This document shows positions 34,115-43,541 of a stretch of 64,000 nt of DNA, piece after piece. How positions within the stretch are numbered: the first letter of the stretch is position 1; each line of letters starts with the position of its first letter. Below the pieces are notes generated by a model. That model saw only the letters and a list, made by a program, of their open reading frames with translations, did no database searches and had not been told where the DNA came from. The stretch comes from Roseivirga ehrenbergii (lineage in GTDB: Bacteria; Bacteroidota; Bacteroidia; Cytophagales; Cyclobacteriaceae), in assembly GCF_001593005.1 (NCBI RefSeq), contig NZ_LQZQ01000006.1, forward strand, positions 1-64,000. Direction: 5' to 3'. The translations under genes were made by a program, and so were the position numbers.

Positions 34115-34524
34115 TGGGTAGAATCCTCGCCATAGATTATGGCAGAAAACGCGTTGGTTTGGCCGTTACCGATCCACTTCAAATTATCGCTTCTCCTTTA
34201 GAAACCGTTCATAGTAAAGATGTGATTCAGTACTTAAAGGATTACGACAAGGCCGAAAATCTCGAAGCCATTGTGTTGGGAATGCCCATGAACTTGAATA
34301 ACCAACCTACAGATGCTACACTAGGTGTCCAACAATTTGAGAACCTACTTAAAAAGCATTTTCCAGAAAAACCCGTTTATTTGCAGGACGAAAGATTTAC
34401 CTCCAAAATGGCCATGGATGCGATGATAGCCGGAGGGATGAAAAAAAAGGATAGAAGAGAAAAGGGGAATGTAGATAAAATTAGCGCAACAATTATTTTA
34501 CAGTCCTTTTTGGAAAGCAGATAG
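34114..34524 (+). CDS. ruvX: Putative pre-16S rRNA nuclease / Holliday junction resolvase RuvX (YqgF), 136 aa
   Basis: The RNase-H-like fold shows its acidic motifs: LAIDYGRKRVGLAVTDP at the N-terminus, LPM-type strand VLGMPMNLN, DERFTS in the middle and DKISATIILQSFLES at the end. The length is standard. YqgF/RuvX trims the 5' end of pre-16S rRNA and has been proposed as a Holliday-junction resolvase. It begins one base inside the hemerythrin stop and ends one base before the peptide deformylase gene, forming a three-gene unit. Confidence 0.93.
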   Translation: MGRILAIDYGRKRVGLAVTDPLQIIASPLETVHSKDVIQYLKDYDKAENLEAIVLGMPMNLNNQPTDATLGVQQFENLLKKHFPEKPVYLQDERFTSKMAMDAMIAGGMKKKDRREKGNVDKISATIILQSFLESR

Positions 34525-34525
34525 C

Positions 34526-35080
34526 ATGATTTACCCAATAGTAGCTTACGGAGACAATATTTTAAGAAAAGAGGCTGAAGAGTTTCATCGAGATTCTGAA
34601 GACCTAACCACGCTGGTTGAAGCAATGTACGACACCATGAACCATGCGAATGGTGTGGGTTTGGCAGCTCCACAAATAGGAATGTCCAAGAGGCTATTTA
34701 TAATTGATTCTACCAAAATGGAAGAGGAAGAAGGAAAAGGCATTAAGCGCGTTTTCATTAATCCTGAGATTTTAGATGAATACGGTGAAGAATGGAGTTT
34801 TGAAGAAGGTTGTTTAAGTATTCCAGATGTGCATGGCGATATCCTTCGTCCTGAAAAACTTACTATTCGTTATTTCGATGAGTTATGGAACGAGCACGAA
34901 GAGGAGTTTGACTCTATGACCGCCCGAGTAATTCAACATGAATACGACCACCTCAATGGCGTTCTTTTTACGGACTATATCAAAGGATTAAAAAAGCAGA
35001 TGCTTCGCGCAAAGTTGCTTAATATCTCAAAAGGCTCGGTAAAAACAGATTACCGAATGCGATTTCCAAGCAAGAAGTAA
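34526..35080 (+). CDS. def: Peptide deformylase, 184 aa
   Basis: All three family motifs are present: GVGLAAPQ (43-50), EEGCLSIP (93-100, metal ligand Cys96), and HEYDH (138-142, ligands His138 and His142 with catalytic Glu139). The enzyme removes the formyl group from nascent N-terminal methionine in the cytosol, using Fe(II) or Zn. Length is typical of type-1 enzymes with a short C-terminal helix. It is the third gene of the hemerythrin-ruvX-def unit. Confidence 0.96.
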   Translation: MIYPIVAYGDNILRKEAEEFHRDSEDLTTLVEAMYDTMNHANGVGLAAPQIGMSKRLFIIDSTKMEEEEGKGIKRVFINPEILDEYGEEWSFEEGCLSIPDVHGDILRPEKLTIRYFDELWNEHEEEFDSMTARVIQHEYDHLNGVLFTDYIKGLKKQMLRAKLLNISKGSVKTDYRMRFPSKK

Positions 35081-35091
35081 TCCCATGCTCA

Positions 35092-35114
35092 AAGTCGGAC
35101 GGCACGTCAGACTT
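35092..35114 (+). other. Imperfect hairpin after the def gene
   Basis: AAGTC-G-GAC (35092-35100) can pair with GTC-A-GACTT (35106-35114) with one internal mismatch and a five-base loop GGCAC. No T-run follows. It could be an mRNA 3' structure; it lies 11 bases after the def stop and 13 bases before a small reading frame. Confidence 0.35.
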
Positions 35115-35126
35115 GGGTACTAGGTA

Positions 35127-35273
35127 ATGAACTACGAATACTTCTGCGAAAAATTTGAGGCTTTTAGTATTATCATATCAGGTCTGACCTTCGGTGCTGG
35201 TTTGGTAGCAGGAGGCATACTATTACTAACTAAATGCTCACCCCGTTCGAACCACGGATTATCACTAATATAA
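35127..35273 (+). CDS. Possible small membrane protein, 48 aa
   Basis: An ATG at 35127 opens a 48-codon frame ending TAA at 35273. It reads MNYEYFCEKFEAFSIIISGL, then TFGAGLVAGGILLLTKCSPR, then SNHGLSLI. The middle is one clear hydrophobic helix (about 13-37) with small residues (GAGLVAGG), followed by Lys/Arg, so an inner-membrane single-span peptide is plausible. It fills an otherwise empty 260-base gap between def and the AgcS gene. No family is recognised; it could be a chance frame or a decayed gene. Confidence 0.35.
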   Translation: MNYEYFCEKFEAFSIIISGLTFGAGLVAGGILLLTKCSPRSNHGLSLI

Positions 35274-35341
35274 TTACAAGCTTTGTTCAGAAGCATTAAT
35301 CCCTATTTTTGTGGATTCCTTAAAAACCATAAAACTGGATT

Positions 35342-37024
35342 ATGCAGCAACTCAACAATTTTCTTTCTACAATAGATAGCTACATTGGTAGTGCAGGATG
35401 GTTCCCTTTCGCTTTATTGGGCGTGGGTCTATTTTTCACTATTTATCTAAAATTCCCTCAAATAAGATATTTCAGATTTGCTTTTAAGGTAGTACGTGGG
35501 AAGTTTGACCGTGCAGGAGATCAAGGAGATACTTCACATTTCCAAGCTTTAACTACAGCACTTTCTGGTACAGTAGGTACGGGTAACATTGCGGGTGTTG
35601 CGCTTGCCGTGCATTTGGGTGGGCCAGCAGCATTGTTTTGGATGGTAGTTACTGCCGCCATTGGTATGTGTACCAAATTTGTGGAGGTTACACTTTCTCA
35701 TAAATACCGTGAGGTAGCAGAAGATGGTACCATGGCTGGTGGCCCTATGTATTACATGAAAAATAAGTTGAATATGAAGTGGTTAGCAGTTGTATTTGCT
35801 ATTGCTACTGTTCTCTCTTCTTTCGGTACAGGTAATATGCCCCAAATCAATAGTATTTCCTCTGCCTTAAAATCTACTTTCTCGATTGAGCCTTGGATGA
35901 CAGGAGCTGTTTTATCAGTTATTTTGGCATTTGTAATTATTGGAGGAATTAAAAGAATTGCCTCAGTTACTGAAAAGTTAGTGCCAGCCATGGCCATTGT
36001 GTACTTCTTGGGTTGTTTTTCCGTAATTTTTGCTAATCTCGGAAACCTAATACCGTCTATCACTTCAATCTTTTCAAGCTTGTTTACAACTACAGCAGCT
36101 ACTGGTGGTTTCTTAGGAGCCACGATAATGTATGCGTTTAATGTAGGGGTGGGTAGAGGTCTTTTCTCAAATGAGGCAGGTCAAGGTTCTGCGCCAATTG
36201 CGCACGCATCGGCCAAAGGACACGAGCCTGTATCGGAGGGAATGGTTGCTATTTTGGAGCCGTTTATCGATACCATTGTTATTTGCTCTATCACTGGTCT
36301 TACGCTACTTTCTTCGGGTGTGTGGCAGGAAAAACATCTAAATGATTTCGCAGTAACCGATATGTCGATTCTTGCTGGGCATGATTATACTGATGATAAT
36401 AAAGCAGGACGAGTAGCTTTGAAAGAGCACTTGTCTGGTGAAAACCCATTACCTGTATTTGATGGTATGCTTCAGGTAGAAAATGGAAAAATAACCAGCA
36501 ATGTTACGGTAATTCACGCTAGGTCTTTAGCTGAAGATATCGTTGTAAATGAATCTTTTGGAGGTGCACCGCTCACAGGTGAAGTGGAAATATCTAATGG
36601 AAAACCGGTAGACGGAAGTATTTCTTTCTACGGTAAATCACTAATTCATAGTGTTCCGCTTACGGCCATAGCCTTTACCAAAGGTTGGTTTGGTGAATAT
36701 GGACAGTACATTGTTTCTATTGGTATTCTATTGTTTGCTTTCAGTACAGCCATTTCATGGTCTTACTATGGAGATAGAGCCATGACATTCTTATGGGGTT
36801 CTGGTTCAGTTAAATATTATAGAATTGTGTATGTGGCAGGCTTCTTCATCGCTGCTATTGCAGATACTACTATTATATGGACAGTGGCCGCTATTGCCAT
36901 TGCCGTAATGACCTTGCCTAACTTATTGGGTATTTTCTTACTGAGAAAGGATATGAAGAACACCATTGCGGATTACTGGAAAGGAATGAAAGAAGAATTC
37001 CCGGATGAGAAAACCCCTGAATAG
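35342..37024 (+). CDS. Sodium:alanine symporter family (AgcS), 560 aa
   Basis: This is an AGCS-type amino acid carrier with about ten membrane helices. Conserved stretches are [23 protein letters not shown] (about 76-98), [42 protein letters not shown], and SWSYYGDRA. It imports alanine or glycine with Na+. It is about 90-100 residues longer than common members because of a soluble insert (about 330-440; [19 protein letters not shown] to [14 protein letters not shown]) between two late helices. That insert probably faces the periplasm. The gene stands alone and has a terminator. Confidence 0.93.
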   Translation: MQQLNNFLSTIDSYIGSAGWFPFALLGVGLFFTIYLKFPQIRYFRFAFKVVRGKFDRAGDQGDTSHFQALTTALSGTVGTGNIAGVALAVHLGGPAALFWMVVTAAIGMCTKFVEVTLSHKYREVAEDGTMAGGPMYYMKNKLNMKWLAVVFAIATVLSSFGTGNMPQINSISSALKSTFSIEPWMTGAVLSVILAFVIIGGIKRIASVTEKLVPAMAIVYFLGCFSVIFANLGNLIPSITSIFSSLFTTTAATGGFLGATIMYAFNVGVGRGLFSNEAGQGSAPIAHASAKGHEPVSEGMVAILEPFIDTIVICSITGLTLLSSGVWQEKHLNDFAVTDMSILAGHDYTDDNKAGRVALKEHLSGENPLPVFDGMLQVENGKITSNVTVIHARSLAEDIVVNESFGGAPLTGEVEISNGKPVDGSISFYGKSLIHSVPLTAIAFTKGWFGEYGQYIVSIGILLFAFSTAISWSYYGDRAMTFLWGSGSVKYYRIVYVAGFFIAAIADTTIIWTVAAIAIAVMTLPNLLGIFLLRKDMKNTIADYWKGMKEEFPDEKTPE

Positions 37025-37047
37025 TTATCTAATTTAAAAAATTATAG

Positions 37048-37082
37048 GAGCCGTCTTAATTTAATTTGAGACGGCTCTTTTT
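37048..37082 (+). terminator. Terminator of the AgcS gene
   Basis: GAGCCGTCT (37048-37056) pairs with AGACGGCTC (37069-37077), followed by five T. Confidence 0.9.
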
Positions 37083-37105
37083 GTTTCATTCCATTAAATT
37101 GCGAC

Positions 37106-37696
37106 ATGAAAATTTGCTTTGCCACAAATAATAAAAATAAGCTTAAGGAAATCTCTCAGATTTTAGGAGACCAATTTGAACTGGTCTCTTTAGGCCAAAT
37201 TGGCTGTACCGAAGAGTTGGAAGAAACCCAAGTAACACTTGAAGGAAATTCTTTGCAGAAGGCTGCCTATGTTTTTGAACACTATGGAATCCCTGTTTTT
37301 GCTGACGATACAGGGTTAGAGATAAATGCCTTAAATGGTGAACCAGGCGTTTATTCTGCTATGTATGCTGGGCCTGAAAGGGATTCAAGTATGAACATGG
37401 CCAAAGTGCTGGAAGGACTGAAAACGGTTAATGATCGTTCGGCAAAATTCAGAACAGTAATTACTTATATAGAAAATGGTGAGCCTATTCAGTTTGAAGG
37501 AATTGTTGAAGGGGATATTACCAAAGAGGTTAGTGGTGAAGGTGGTTTTGGCTACGACCCTATTTTTCAACCAAAAGGCTATGATAAAACCTTTGGTGAA
37601 TTATCGTCAGAAACAAAAAACACAATCAGTCACAGAAAAAGAGCCTTCGATAAACTTATTATTTTTTTAAAAGGCAAAGAAGGTAAATCAGTTTAG
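37106..37696 (+). CDS. rdgB: Non-canonical purine NTP pyrophosphatase, RdgB/HAM1 family, 196 aa
   Basis: Family motifs are all present: FATNNKNKLKEI (4-15), FADDTGLEINALNGEPGVYSAMYAG (about 69-93), GEGGFGYDPIF and the C-terminal SHRKRAF. The enzyme hydrolyses ITP, dITP and XTP to their monophosphates and keeps deaminated purines out of DNA and RNA. It lies 17 bases before the uridine kinase gene, so the two nucleotide-metabolism genes are likely co-transcribed. Confidence 0.95.
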   Translation: MKICFATNNKNKLKEISQILGDQFELVSLGQIGCTEELEETQVTLEGNSLQKAAYVFEHYGIPVFADDTGLEINALNGEPGVYSAMYAGPERDSSMNMAKVLEGLKTVNDRSAKFRTVITYIENGEPIQFEGIVEGDITKEVSGEGGFGYDPIFQPKGYDKTFGELSSETKNTISHRKRAFDKLIIFLKGKEGKSV

Positions 37697-37713
37697 GTTA
37701 CTATTTTTGCAAA

Positions 37714-38346
37714 ATGTCTGAAAATAAGCCGTATATCATTGGAATCACAGGAGGGAGTGGATCGGGGAAAACACGTTTTCTTCGTTCGCTAATTGAAAGC
37801 TTTGATTCAGGAGTAGCCAGTATTTCTCAAGATGACTATTACAGGCCTAGAGAACATCAATTGGTTGATAAGAATGGGGAGTTTAATTTTGACAGACCCG
37901 AGTCTATTGATTACGAGCATTTTGCAAGTGACCTTTTGGCTCTAAGTAAAGGCAATGATGTTGAAAAACAGGAATACACCTTCAATAACCCAAACGTTAA
38001 GCCTAAGAATATTGTAGTAAAGGCCGCACCAGTAATTTTAGTGGAGGGGATTTTCATCTTCCATTACCAAAAAATTTCTGAATTGATAGACCTAAAGGTT
38101 TTTGTAGACGCGAAAGATTATATCAAACTTCAGAGAAGGCTTACACGCGACAGAGTAGAAAGAGGATACGATGCTGATGATGTGCTCTATAAATATGAGA
38201 ACCATATTATGCCATCGTATCAGAAATATATCGAACCGCATAAAGAACATGCAGACATTGTAGTGCCTAATAATACTGACTTTGGGGTAGCATTAGATGT
38301 ACTTAAGGCATTTATTCAATCGAAAATAAATGAGCATACTGTATGA
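37714..38346 (+). CDS. udk: Uridine kinase, 210 aa
   Basis: The Walker A loop GGSGSGKT is at 13-20. The uridine/phosphoribulokinase core follows with SQDDYYRP (about 38-45), NFDRPESIDYEHF, ILVEGIFIFHYQK and RRLTRDRVERGYDADDVLY. The enzyme phosphorylates uridine (and probably cytidine) in pyrimidine salvage. Length is typical. It sits just after rdgB. Confidence 0.93.
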   Translation: MSENKPYIIGITGGSGSGKTRFLRSLIESFDSGVASISQDDYYRPREHQLVDKNGEFNFDRPESIDYEHFASDLLALSKGNDVEKQEYTFNNPNVKPKNIVVKAAPVILVEGIFIFHYQKISELIDLKVFVDAKDYIKLQRRLTRDRVERGYDADDVLYKYENHIMPSYQKYIEPHKEHADIVVPNNTDFGVALDVLKAFIQSKINEHTV

Positions 38347-38380
38347 TTCTAAAGTCTATTCTATAAATTTGACACGCTAA

Positions 38381-38752
38381 ATGAAAATGTCACCAAAAAT
38401 ATCAGGCATCAAAAGTACCCTCTTCTATGTATTAGGAGTGCTAGTGGCTGTATTTGTAGTGGCACAAGAACTTATAGACTACCAAAGTTTAAGGATTGAA
38501 TTAGCCTCAGAAGCCACAGATCAGCAACAAAACGATGATCAAGGCGATGAAAACGAAACAGTGTATGAATACACTTGCGAACTGGCATTGCCTTCTACGG
38601 TAGTGCAGCTTCAAGCCTTTATTCCTGTTTTTATAGGAACAGTAATAAGAGAATCAGAAGACAAGGAAATTCAATATCCGAGCGTTCCTTTGTACGATTC
38701 GCCTCATTACAAGACTCTTTTCCGAAAGAAAATTTCCCCGAACGCCCCATAG
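38381..38752 (+). CDS. Hypothetical membrane-anchored protein, 123 aa
   Basis: One hydrophobic helix (about 13-30; LFYVLGVLVAVFVVAQELI) is followed by an acidic stretch (DQQQNDDQGDENET) and a C-terminal region with one Cys and Pro residues (YTCELALPSTVVQLQAFIP). No family is recognised. It begins 34 bases after the uridine kinase gene and may be the last gene of the rdgB-udk unit. It could be a small envelope accessory protein; the following secDF gene is separated by 144 bases. Confidence 0.6.
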   Translation: MKMSPKISGIKSTLFYVLGVLVAVFVVAQELIDYQSLRIELASEATDQQQNDDQGDENETVYEYTCELALPSTVVQLQAFIPVFIGTVIRESEDKEIQYPSVPLYDSPHYKTLFRKKISPNAP

Positions 38753-38754
38753 GC

Positions 38755-38805
38755 TTTATTTTATTGCATCAATATGGTGCGATAACCCCTCGCGAATAAA
38801 ATAAA
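38755..38805 (+). promoter_or_regulatory. Nested inverted repeat upstream of secDF
   Basis: TTTATTTTATT (38755-38765) and AATAAAATAAA (38795-38805) are perfect eleven-base arms. Inside them GCATCA (38766-38771) can pair with TGGTGC (38775-38780, one G-U). The outer arms are AT-only, so chance is possible. Location between the hypothetical gene and secDF suggests a terminator or a 5' leader structure. Confidence 0.4.
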
Positions 38806-38896
38806 CTTTATTATATCAGGAGTACCTGAAACTGGAAGTCATTCATTTGATAACAAATTCAGAAAACCTCCAAACGATTAACTAACATAAACCAAA

Positions 38897-41800
38897 ATGA
38901 AAAATAAGAATACCATAGTCTTTTTGACAGTGATCATTACGGCTCTGTGTCTTTACTATTTAGGAATCACCTTCTTTTCAAGAGGAATCCAACAAGACGC
39001 AGTTAATTATGCTAAAAATGAAGCAGGTGTAATAGACCAACAAAAGAAGCAATCATACCTTGACTCTATTTGGAGAGAGCCTGTACTTAATATCCTAGGT
39101 GCAGAATTTACCTACCAAGAAATCAAAGAATACGAGTTGAACTTAGGTCTCGATTTACAAGGTGGAATGCATGTTACTTTAGAAGTTTCTCCAATAGCGA
39201 TTATTGAAGGACTTGCAGGAAACAGCAAAGACCCACAGTTTAGAGAAGCATTGGCTAGGGCTGATGAAGCGCATAAAACTAACACTCAAGCGCCATACGC
39301 TAGTTTGTTTGAAACAGCTTATTCAGAAGTTACCTCAGGAGGTCAGTTAAGTAAAGTATTTGCTAACGCTGCTAATAAAGGTAGAATTGAATTTGGGTCA
39401 ACCAATGCAGAGGTAATGAAGGTAGTTAACGAGGAGATCGATAACGCTATCGATCGTGCCTTCCAAATTCTTAGAACTAGAATTGATAGATTTGGTACAT
39501 CACAACCAAACATTCAAAGACTTCAAGGAACAGGTAGAATTCAAATTGAATTGCCAGGTGTAGACAACCCACAAAGGGTAAGAAAACTATTACAAGGTGT
39601 AGCGAAATTGGAATTCTGGGAAGTATACGATCCAAGTGAAGTTGCTCCTACACTTTCAGCGATTAACGATGCGCTTTTAAAAATTGAGGCTGCAGATAAG
39701 ACAACCAAGCCTACAACTGATTTGGCTTCTGAATTGAAAGCTGAAAGTGCTGAAGGACAAGAAAACTCTCTTGAAAATGAATTGTCGGGCGACACTACCA
39801 ATACTGCTGAAGAAGAATTGGCTACTCCAGGTCAGTCAAAATTCTTTGCTCTAATGAAGCAAGGTCCATCTAATGGCTTTTTCTACGCTTTAGAAGATAC
39901 TGCCCAAATTAATAGGGTGCTTAAGAACCCAAGTATTACAAGGTTATTCCCAAGTACTTTAAAATTCTTATGGGATGTAAAACCAGCTGAAGGAACTGAA
40001 TTGCTAGAGCTTTATGCCATTAAAATGGGCAGAGGAGGAGAGTCTCCTTTAACAGGTGAAGTAATTACAGATGCTCGTCAGTCGCTAGATGAATTTTCTA
40101 GACCAGCGGTAAGTATGCAAATGAACGCTTTAGGGGCGAAGAAATGGAGAAATATTACTGGTGCAAACATTCAAAGAAGAATAGCAATTGCCCTTGATAA
40201 CTATGTTTATACTGCACCGAATGTTAATCAAGAGATTGCAGCAGGTAACTCACAAATCAGTGGAAACTTCACTATCGAAGAAGCAGAAGATCTTGCAAAC
40301 ATTCTAAAAGCAGGTTCACTTCCAGCACCAACAAAAATTGTAGAAGAAGCTGTGATTGGCCCAACTTTGGGTAAAGAAGCTCAAAAGCAAGGAGTAACTT
40401 CAATTTTAGCTGGTTTGGCCATTGTGGTTATTTTCATGATATTCTATTATGCTAAAGGAGGAATCGTAGCGAACGTAGCTTTGCTTTTCAACATCTTCTT
40501 TATTCTTGGAATTTTAGCCAACCTAGGTGCAGCACTAACCTTACCTGGTATTGCAGGTATTGTACTAACGATTGGTATGTCGATTGATGCCAACGTACTT
40601 ATTTTCGAAAGAATTAGGGAAGAAATGCGAAACGGTATTCCTGTTTTGCAAGCCATATCTTCAGGTTACCAAAAAGCTTACAGCTCTATTATTGATGCCA
40701 ACGTAACTACATTCCTAACAGGTGTTATTCTTTACGTTCTAGGTCAAGGGCCATTGAAAGGATTTGCCGTAACCTTAATGATTGGTATTATCTGTTCATT
40801 CTTCTCAGCGGTATTTATTACTAGAGTTATCATTACCTACATGACTAAAAAGGGAAATGATAGTAAACTTAGCTTTGATACTCCGTTGTCAAAAGGTTGG
40901 TTAAACAATGTTCACTTCGATTTCTTAGGTAAAAGAAGATTGGCATATGTAATGTCGAGCATTGTAATTGCAATCGGTATTGTATTGATGGCCACCAATG
41001 GATTGAGACTTGGTGTAGACTTTCAAGGAGGTCGTTCTTATGTAGTGAACTTTGATGAGGCTATGACTGCTTCTGACATTAAAACATCTCTTTCTGGAAT
41101 TGAGACTTTTGCTAACTCAGGTATTGAAGTAAAAACTTACAATACTCCGAATATGCTTAAGATCACTACCTCATATATGATCGAAGATGAGTCGGTAGAA
41201 GCTGATGCTGCTGTTAAAAGCGCGTTGACAGATGCCTTGAGTCAAATTACGAATAAGACATTTGTGGATGGAACAGTTGATAATGTTGAAGCTGGCCAGT
41301 TTATCATTGGCGGTTCATCTAAAGTATCTCCAACCATTGCAGATGATATCAAGAATTCATCTCTTGAATCATTCGGTTTGGCTATTTTGGCCATCTTCTT
41401 CTATATCCTTATTAGGTTCCGAAGATGGCAATTCTCGCTAGGTGCAATTATTGCCTTGATCCACGATTCATTAATCGTATTATCTGCCTTTGCGATTGCG
41501 GGCTTGTTCGGAATCAATTTCGAGGTAGATCAGGTATTTATTGGCGCCTTGCTTACCATTATGGGTTATTCAATAAACGATACCGTGGTTGTGTTCGATA
41601 GAATTCGTGAAAACTTACAGCTTAAAGGATCTAAAGATCTTGTAGGTACTTTTAACGAGTCTATCAACAGTACCATTAGCCGTACATTGATTACTTCAAT
41701 GACTACTTTGATTGTGGTAGTTGTCCTATTCATCTTTGGTGGAGAGGTACTAAGAGGCTTCTCTTTCGCTTTCATGATCGGTATTATTGTGGGTACTTAT

Positions 41801-41932
41801 TCTTCAATCTTTATCGCATCACCAATTGTGGTTGATTTGTCTAAAAAGACTTTGGGTAAAGCAGCAGATAAGGAGCAGGAATATGCTAGAGCAAAGGCAA
41901 GTGCCAAAGCTTCGGCCACTGCGAATCAGTAG
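38897..41932 (+). CDS. secDF: Protein translocase SecDF fusion, 1011 aa
   Basis: A single chain contains SecD and SecF, as is usual in Bacteroidota. The N-terminal helix is at about 7-27, and the SecD P1 region holds LGLDLQGGMHVTLEV (about 78-92). Then come IQIELPGVDNPQRVRKLL, the first six-helix bundle (about 500-660), and the SecF part starting near 700 with LRLGVDFQGGRSYVV and a second bundle ending near 985. It pulls exported proteins across the inner membrane using proton flow. An A-rich leader precedes the ATG. It has its own terminator. Confidence 0.96.
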   Translation: MKNKNTIVFLTVIITALCLYYLGITFFSRGIQQDAVNYAKNEAGVIDQQKKQSYLDSIWREPVLNILGAEFTYQEIKEYELNLGLDLQGGMHVTLEVSPIAIIEGLAGNSKDPQFREALARADEAHKTNTQAPYASLFETAYSEVTSGGQLSKVFANAANKGRIEFGSTNAEVMKVVNEEIDNAIDRAFQILRTRIDRFGTSQPNIQRLQGTGRIQIELPGVDNPQRVRKLLQGVAKLEFWEVYDPSEVAPTLSAINDALLKIEAADKTTKPTTDLASELKAESAEGQENSLENELSGDTTNTAEEELATPGQSKFFALMKQGPSNGFFYALEDTAQINRVLKNPSITRLFPSTLKFLWDVKPAEGTELLELYAIKMGRGGESPLTGEVITDARQSLDEFSRPAVSMQMNALGAKKWRNITGANIQRRIAIALDNYVYTAPNVNQEIAAGNSQISGNFTIEEAEDLANILKAGSLPAPTKIVEEAVIGPTLGKEAQKQGVTSILAGLAIVVIFMIFYYAKGGIVANVALLFNIFFILGILANLGAALTLPGIAGIVLTIGMSIDANVLIFERIREEMRNGIPVLQAISSGYQKAYSSIIDANVTTFLTGVILYVLGQGPLKGFAVTLMIGIICSFFSAVFITRVIITYMTKKGNDSKLSFDTPLSKGWLNNVHFDFLGKRRLAYVMSSIVIAIGIVLMATNGLRLGVDFQGGRSYVVNFDEAMTASDIKTSLSGIETFANSGIEVKTYNTPNMLKITTSYMIEDESVEADAAVKSALTDALSQITNKTFVDGTVDNVEAGQFIIGGSSKVSPTIADDIKNSSLESFGLAILAIFFYILIRFRRWQFSLGAIIALIHDSLIVLSAFAIAGLFGINFEVDQVFIGALLTIMGYSINDTVVVFDRIRENLQLKGSKDLVGTFNESINSTISRTLITSMTTLIVVVVLFIFGGEVLRGFSFAFMIGIIVGTYSSIFIASPIVVDLSKKTLGKAADKEQEYARAKASAKASATANQ

Positions 41933-41957
41933 ATTATAGTCCGAATACATAGAACTT

Positions 41958-41987
41958 AAAGGAGTCTCATCGAGACTCCTTTTTTTA
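41958..41987 (+). terminator. Terminator of secDF
   Basis: AAAGGAGTCTC (41958-41968) pairs with GAGACTCCTTT (41972-41982) with a three-base loop, followed by a T-run. Confidence 0.9.
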
Positions 41988-42023
41988 TGTGTATGTCGTT
42001 ACATTCTTCATTAACTTTGTGGC

Positions 42024-42275
42024 ATGAAACCGAAGGTAGAGAAGCGAATAATGGTAGTCCTAGTGATCGTCACTAGTATTTGCTTGGTGCTACAATATGT
42101 AGTAGGGGTAGATAGCTTCTCTGATCCCGTGATGGCCAAATACTGGATAGAAATTGTTCTTTACCCTTCAGTATTGGCAGTATTGATACTTGTTTGGCGT
42201 CAGACTTTAGATAAAAAAATAGAAGGGAAAGAGCAGCGTAAAAAGAGACATGAAGACTTAAAACGAGAACATTGA
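42024..42275 (+). CDS. Small two-helix membrane protein, 83 aa
   Basis: Two hydrophobic helices (about 8-27 and 41-59) precede a very basic tail (KKIEGKEQRKKRHEDLKREH). No family is recognised. Its TGA overlaps the next gene's TTG (TTGA), so the two are translationally coupled, and its product may work with the DUF2721 membrane protein. The 37-base gap after the secDF terminator suggests its own promoter nearby. Confidence 0.7.
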   Translation: MKPKVEKRIMVVLVIVTSICLVLQYVVGVDSFSDPVMAKYWIEIVLYPSVLAVLILVWRQTLDKKIEGKEQRKKRHEDLKREH

Positions 42276-42685
42276 ATATCGACATCTCAACCCCTGCACT
42301 ATTGTTCCCTGCCATTACGCTTTTGCTTTTGGCATTTACCAACCGCTTCGTGGCGTTGGCCACCCTTGCGCGTGGTTTACGGCAAAGGTATTTAGACCAT
42401 AATGATCCGCCTGCTACAATACTTGGTCAAATCAAAAATTTGAAAGTGCGTCTTTTGCTAATTCGCAACATGCAAGCGCTCGGAATCGCTAGTTTTTTCT
42501 GCTGTGTGTTAAGTATGGTGCTTATGTACTTGCGCGAACAACAAACTGCCGACCTTGTGTTTGGAGCCAGCCTTTTTCTTCTACTTGCTTCACTAACACT
42601 TTCCTTTATTGAAACCCAGATTTCTACCAAAGCCCTAAATTTAGAGCTTAGCGATTTAGAGAAAAAGTCTATCAAGAAGGTGTAG
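42272..42685 (+). CDS. DUF2721 membrane protein, 137 aa
   Basis: The start is a TTG at 42272 that overlaps the previous stop. Conserved DUF2721 features are an N-terminal helix beginning ISTPALLFPAITLLLLAFTNRF, the basic segment RGLRQRYLDHND, and two further helices (about 68-88 and 95-113). The family is of unknown function and spans the inner membrane. It is probably co-expressed with the small membrane protein before it. Confidence 0.85.
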   Translation: MNIDISTPALLFPAITLLLLAFTNRFVALATLARGLRQRYLDHNDPPATILGQIKNLKVRLLLIRNMQALGIASFFCCVLSMVLMYLREQQTADLVFGASLFLLLASLTLSFIETQISTKALNLELSDLEKKSIKKV

Positions 42686-42911
42686 AATGCCTTTTTAGCC
42701 TAGTTAAATTCCTGAAAATCGTATTAAATTCTCATTTCTTGTGTTTTCTAAACCAGTAAGGGCAGAAGCGTATTAGCTATTCTCAATACTTGCTTAATCA
42801 GGGCTTGACTCCATGTTTTTGCATGATTGAAAATTTGTGCTCATTTTTTTGATTAAAATACTTGTCTAAACAACTTTTCTAAGTATATTGAATTAGATTT
42901 ACCATCTACTT

Positions 42912-43367
42912 ATGGATTTCGGTAAGACTCTCTTTCACCTGAATAGCAATCTTGGCTATAATCTTTATCGCACTTACCTACTCTTTCATAGAGAGTTGAT
43001 AAGAGCTCTAAAGGGATATTCTGTCACTCCTGAGCAATGGCAGGTATTGATTATGCTTTGGAATCACGGAAGTGTAACTCCAACTGAAATCAGTCGGGTT
43101 ACACTTCAGGATTTACCCTCAATTTCACGCATGCTAGTGCGTATGGAGCGTAATGGCTGGATTGTAAAAGAAGGGAATGAAGCAGACGGAAGGTCTTTTC
43201 GGGTAAAACTTACTCAGCGTGGTGTGGAGAGTAAGGCAGAAATGATGAAGTCTATGGAGGTGCACTTTGCGAATTTTCTAAAGAGTGTGCCCGCACAAAC
43301 GAATTACAGCATTAAGCAAGAGCTAGTAAAGCTGCGCACAATGTTAGGAGATTACACACCCAAATAA
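42912..43367 (+). CDS. MarR-family transcriptional regulator, 151 aa
   Basis: This is a winged helix-turn-helix of the MarR type. It shows an N-terminal dimer helix (TLFHLNSNLGYNLYRTYLLFHRELI), the sequence VTPEQWQVLIMLWNHGSVTPTEI, recognition helix TLQDLPSISRMLVRMERNGWI and wing VKEGNEADGRSFRVKLTQRG. Such proteins sense small aromatic compounds or oxidants and repress nearby genes. The adjacent threonine aldolase gene is on the same strand but 174 bases away, so its target is not obvious. It is preceded by 226 bases without a gene. Confidence 0.92.
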   Translation: MDFGKTLFHLNSNLGYNLYRTYLLFHRELIRALKGYSVTPEQWQVLIMLWNHGSVTPTEISRVTLQDLPSISRMLVRMERNGWIVKEGNEADGRSFRVKLTQRGVESKAEMMKSMEVHFANFLKSVPAQTNYSIKQELVKLRTMLGDYTPK

Positions 43368-43541
43368 TGACAGACGGTCAGGTCATTTTGGAGCTGGTTC
43401 AGCTTCAAGTCTCTAATGTTTAGGTTGAAACGGAGATAATCCGGTTAGGAACATAAGGTTCCTGACCGGGAAATGACTCGAATAAAAACATTTGCACTTC
43501 CTCCCTTTTCCTCCTAGATTCCGATCCTAAAAATTACTCCC

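Noticed and set aside
38575-38799. 74-residue frame overlapping the hypothetical gene before secDF
   Set aside because: It runs in another frame of an existing gene and through the inverted repeat.
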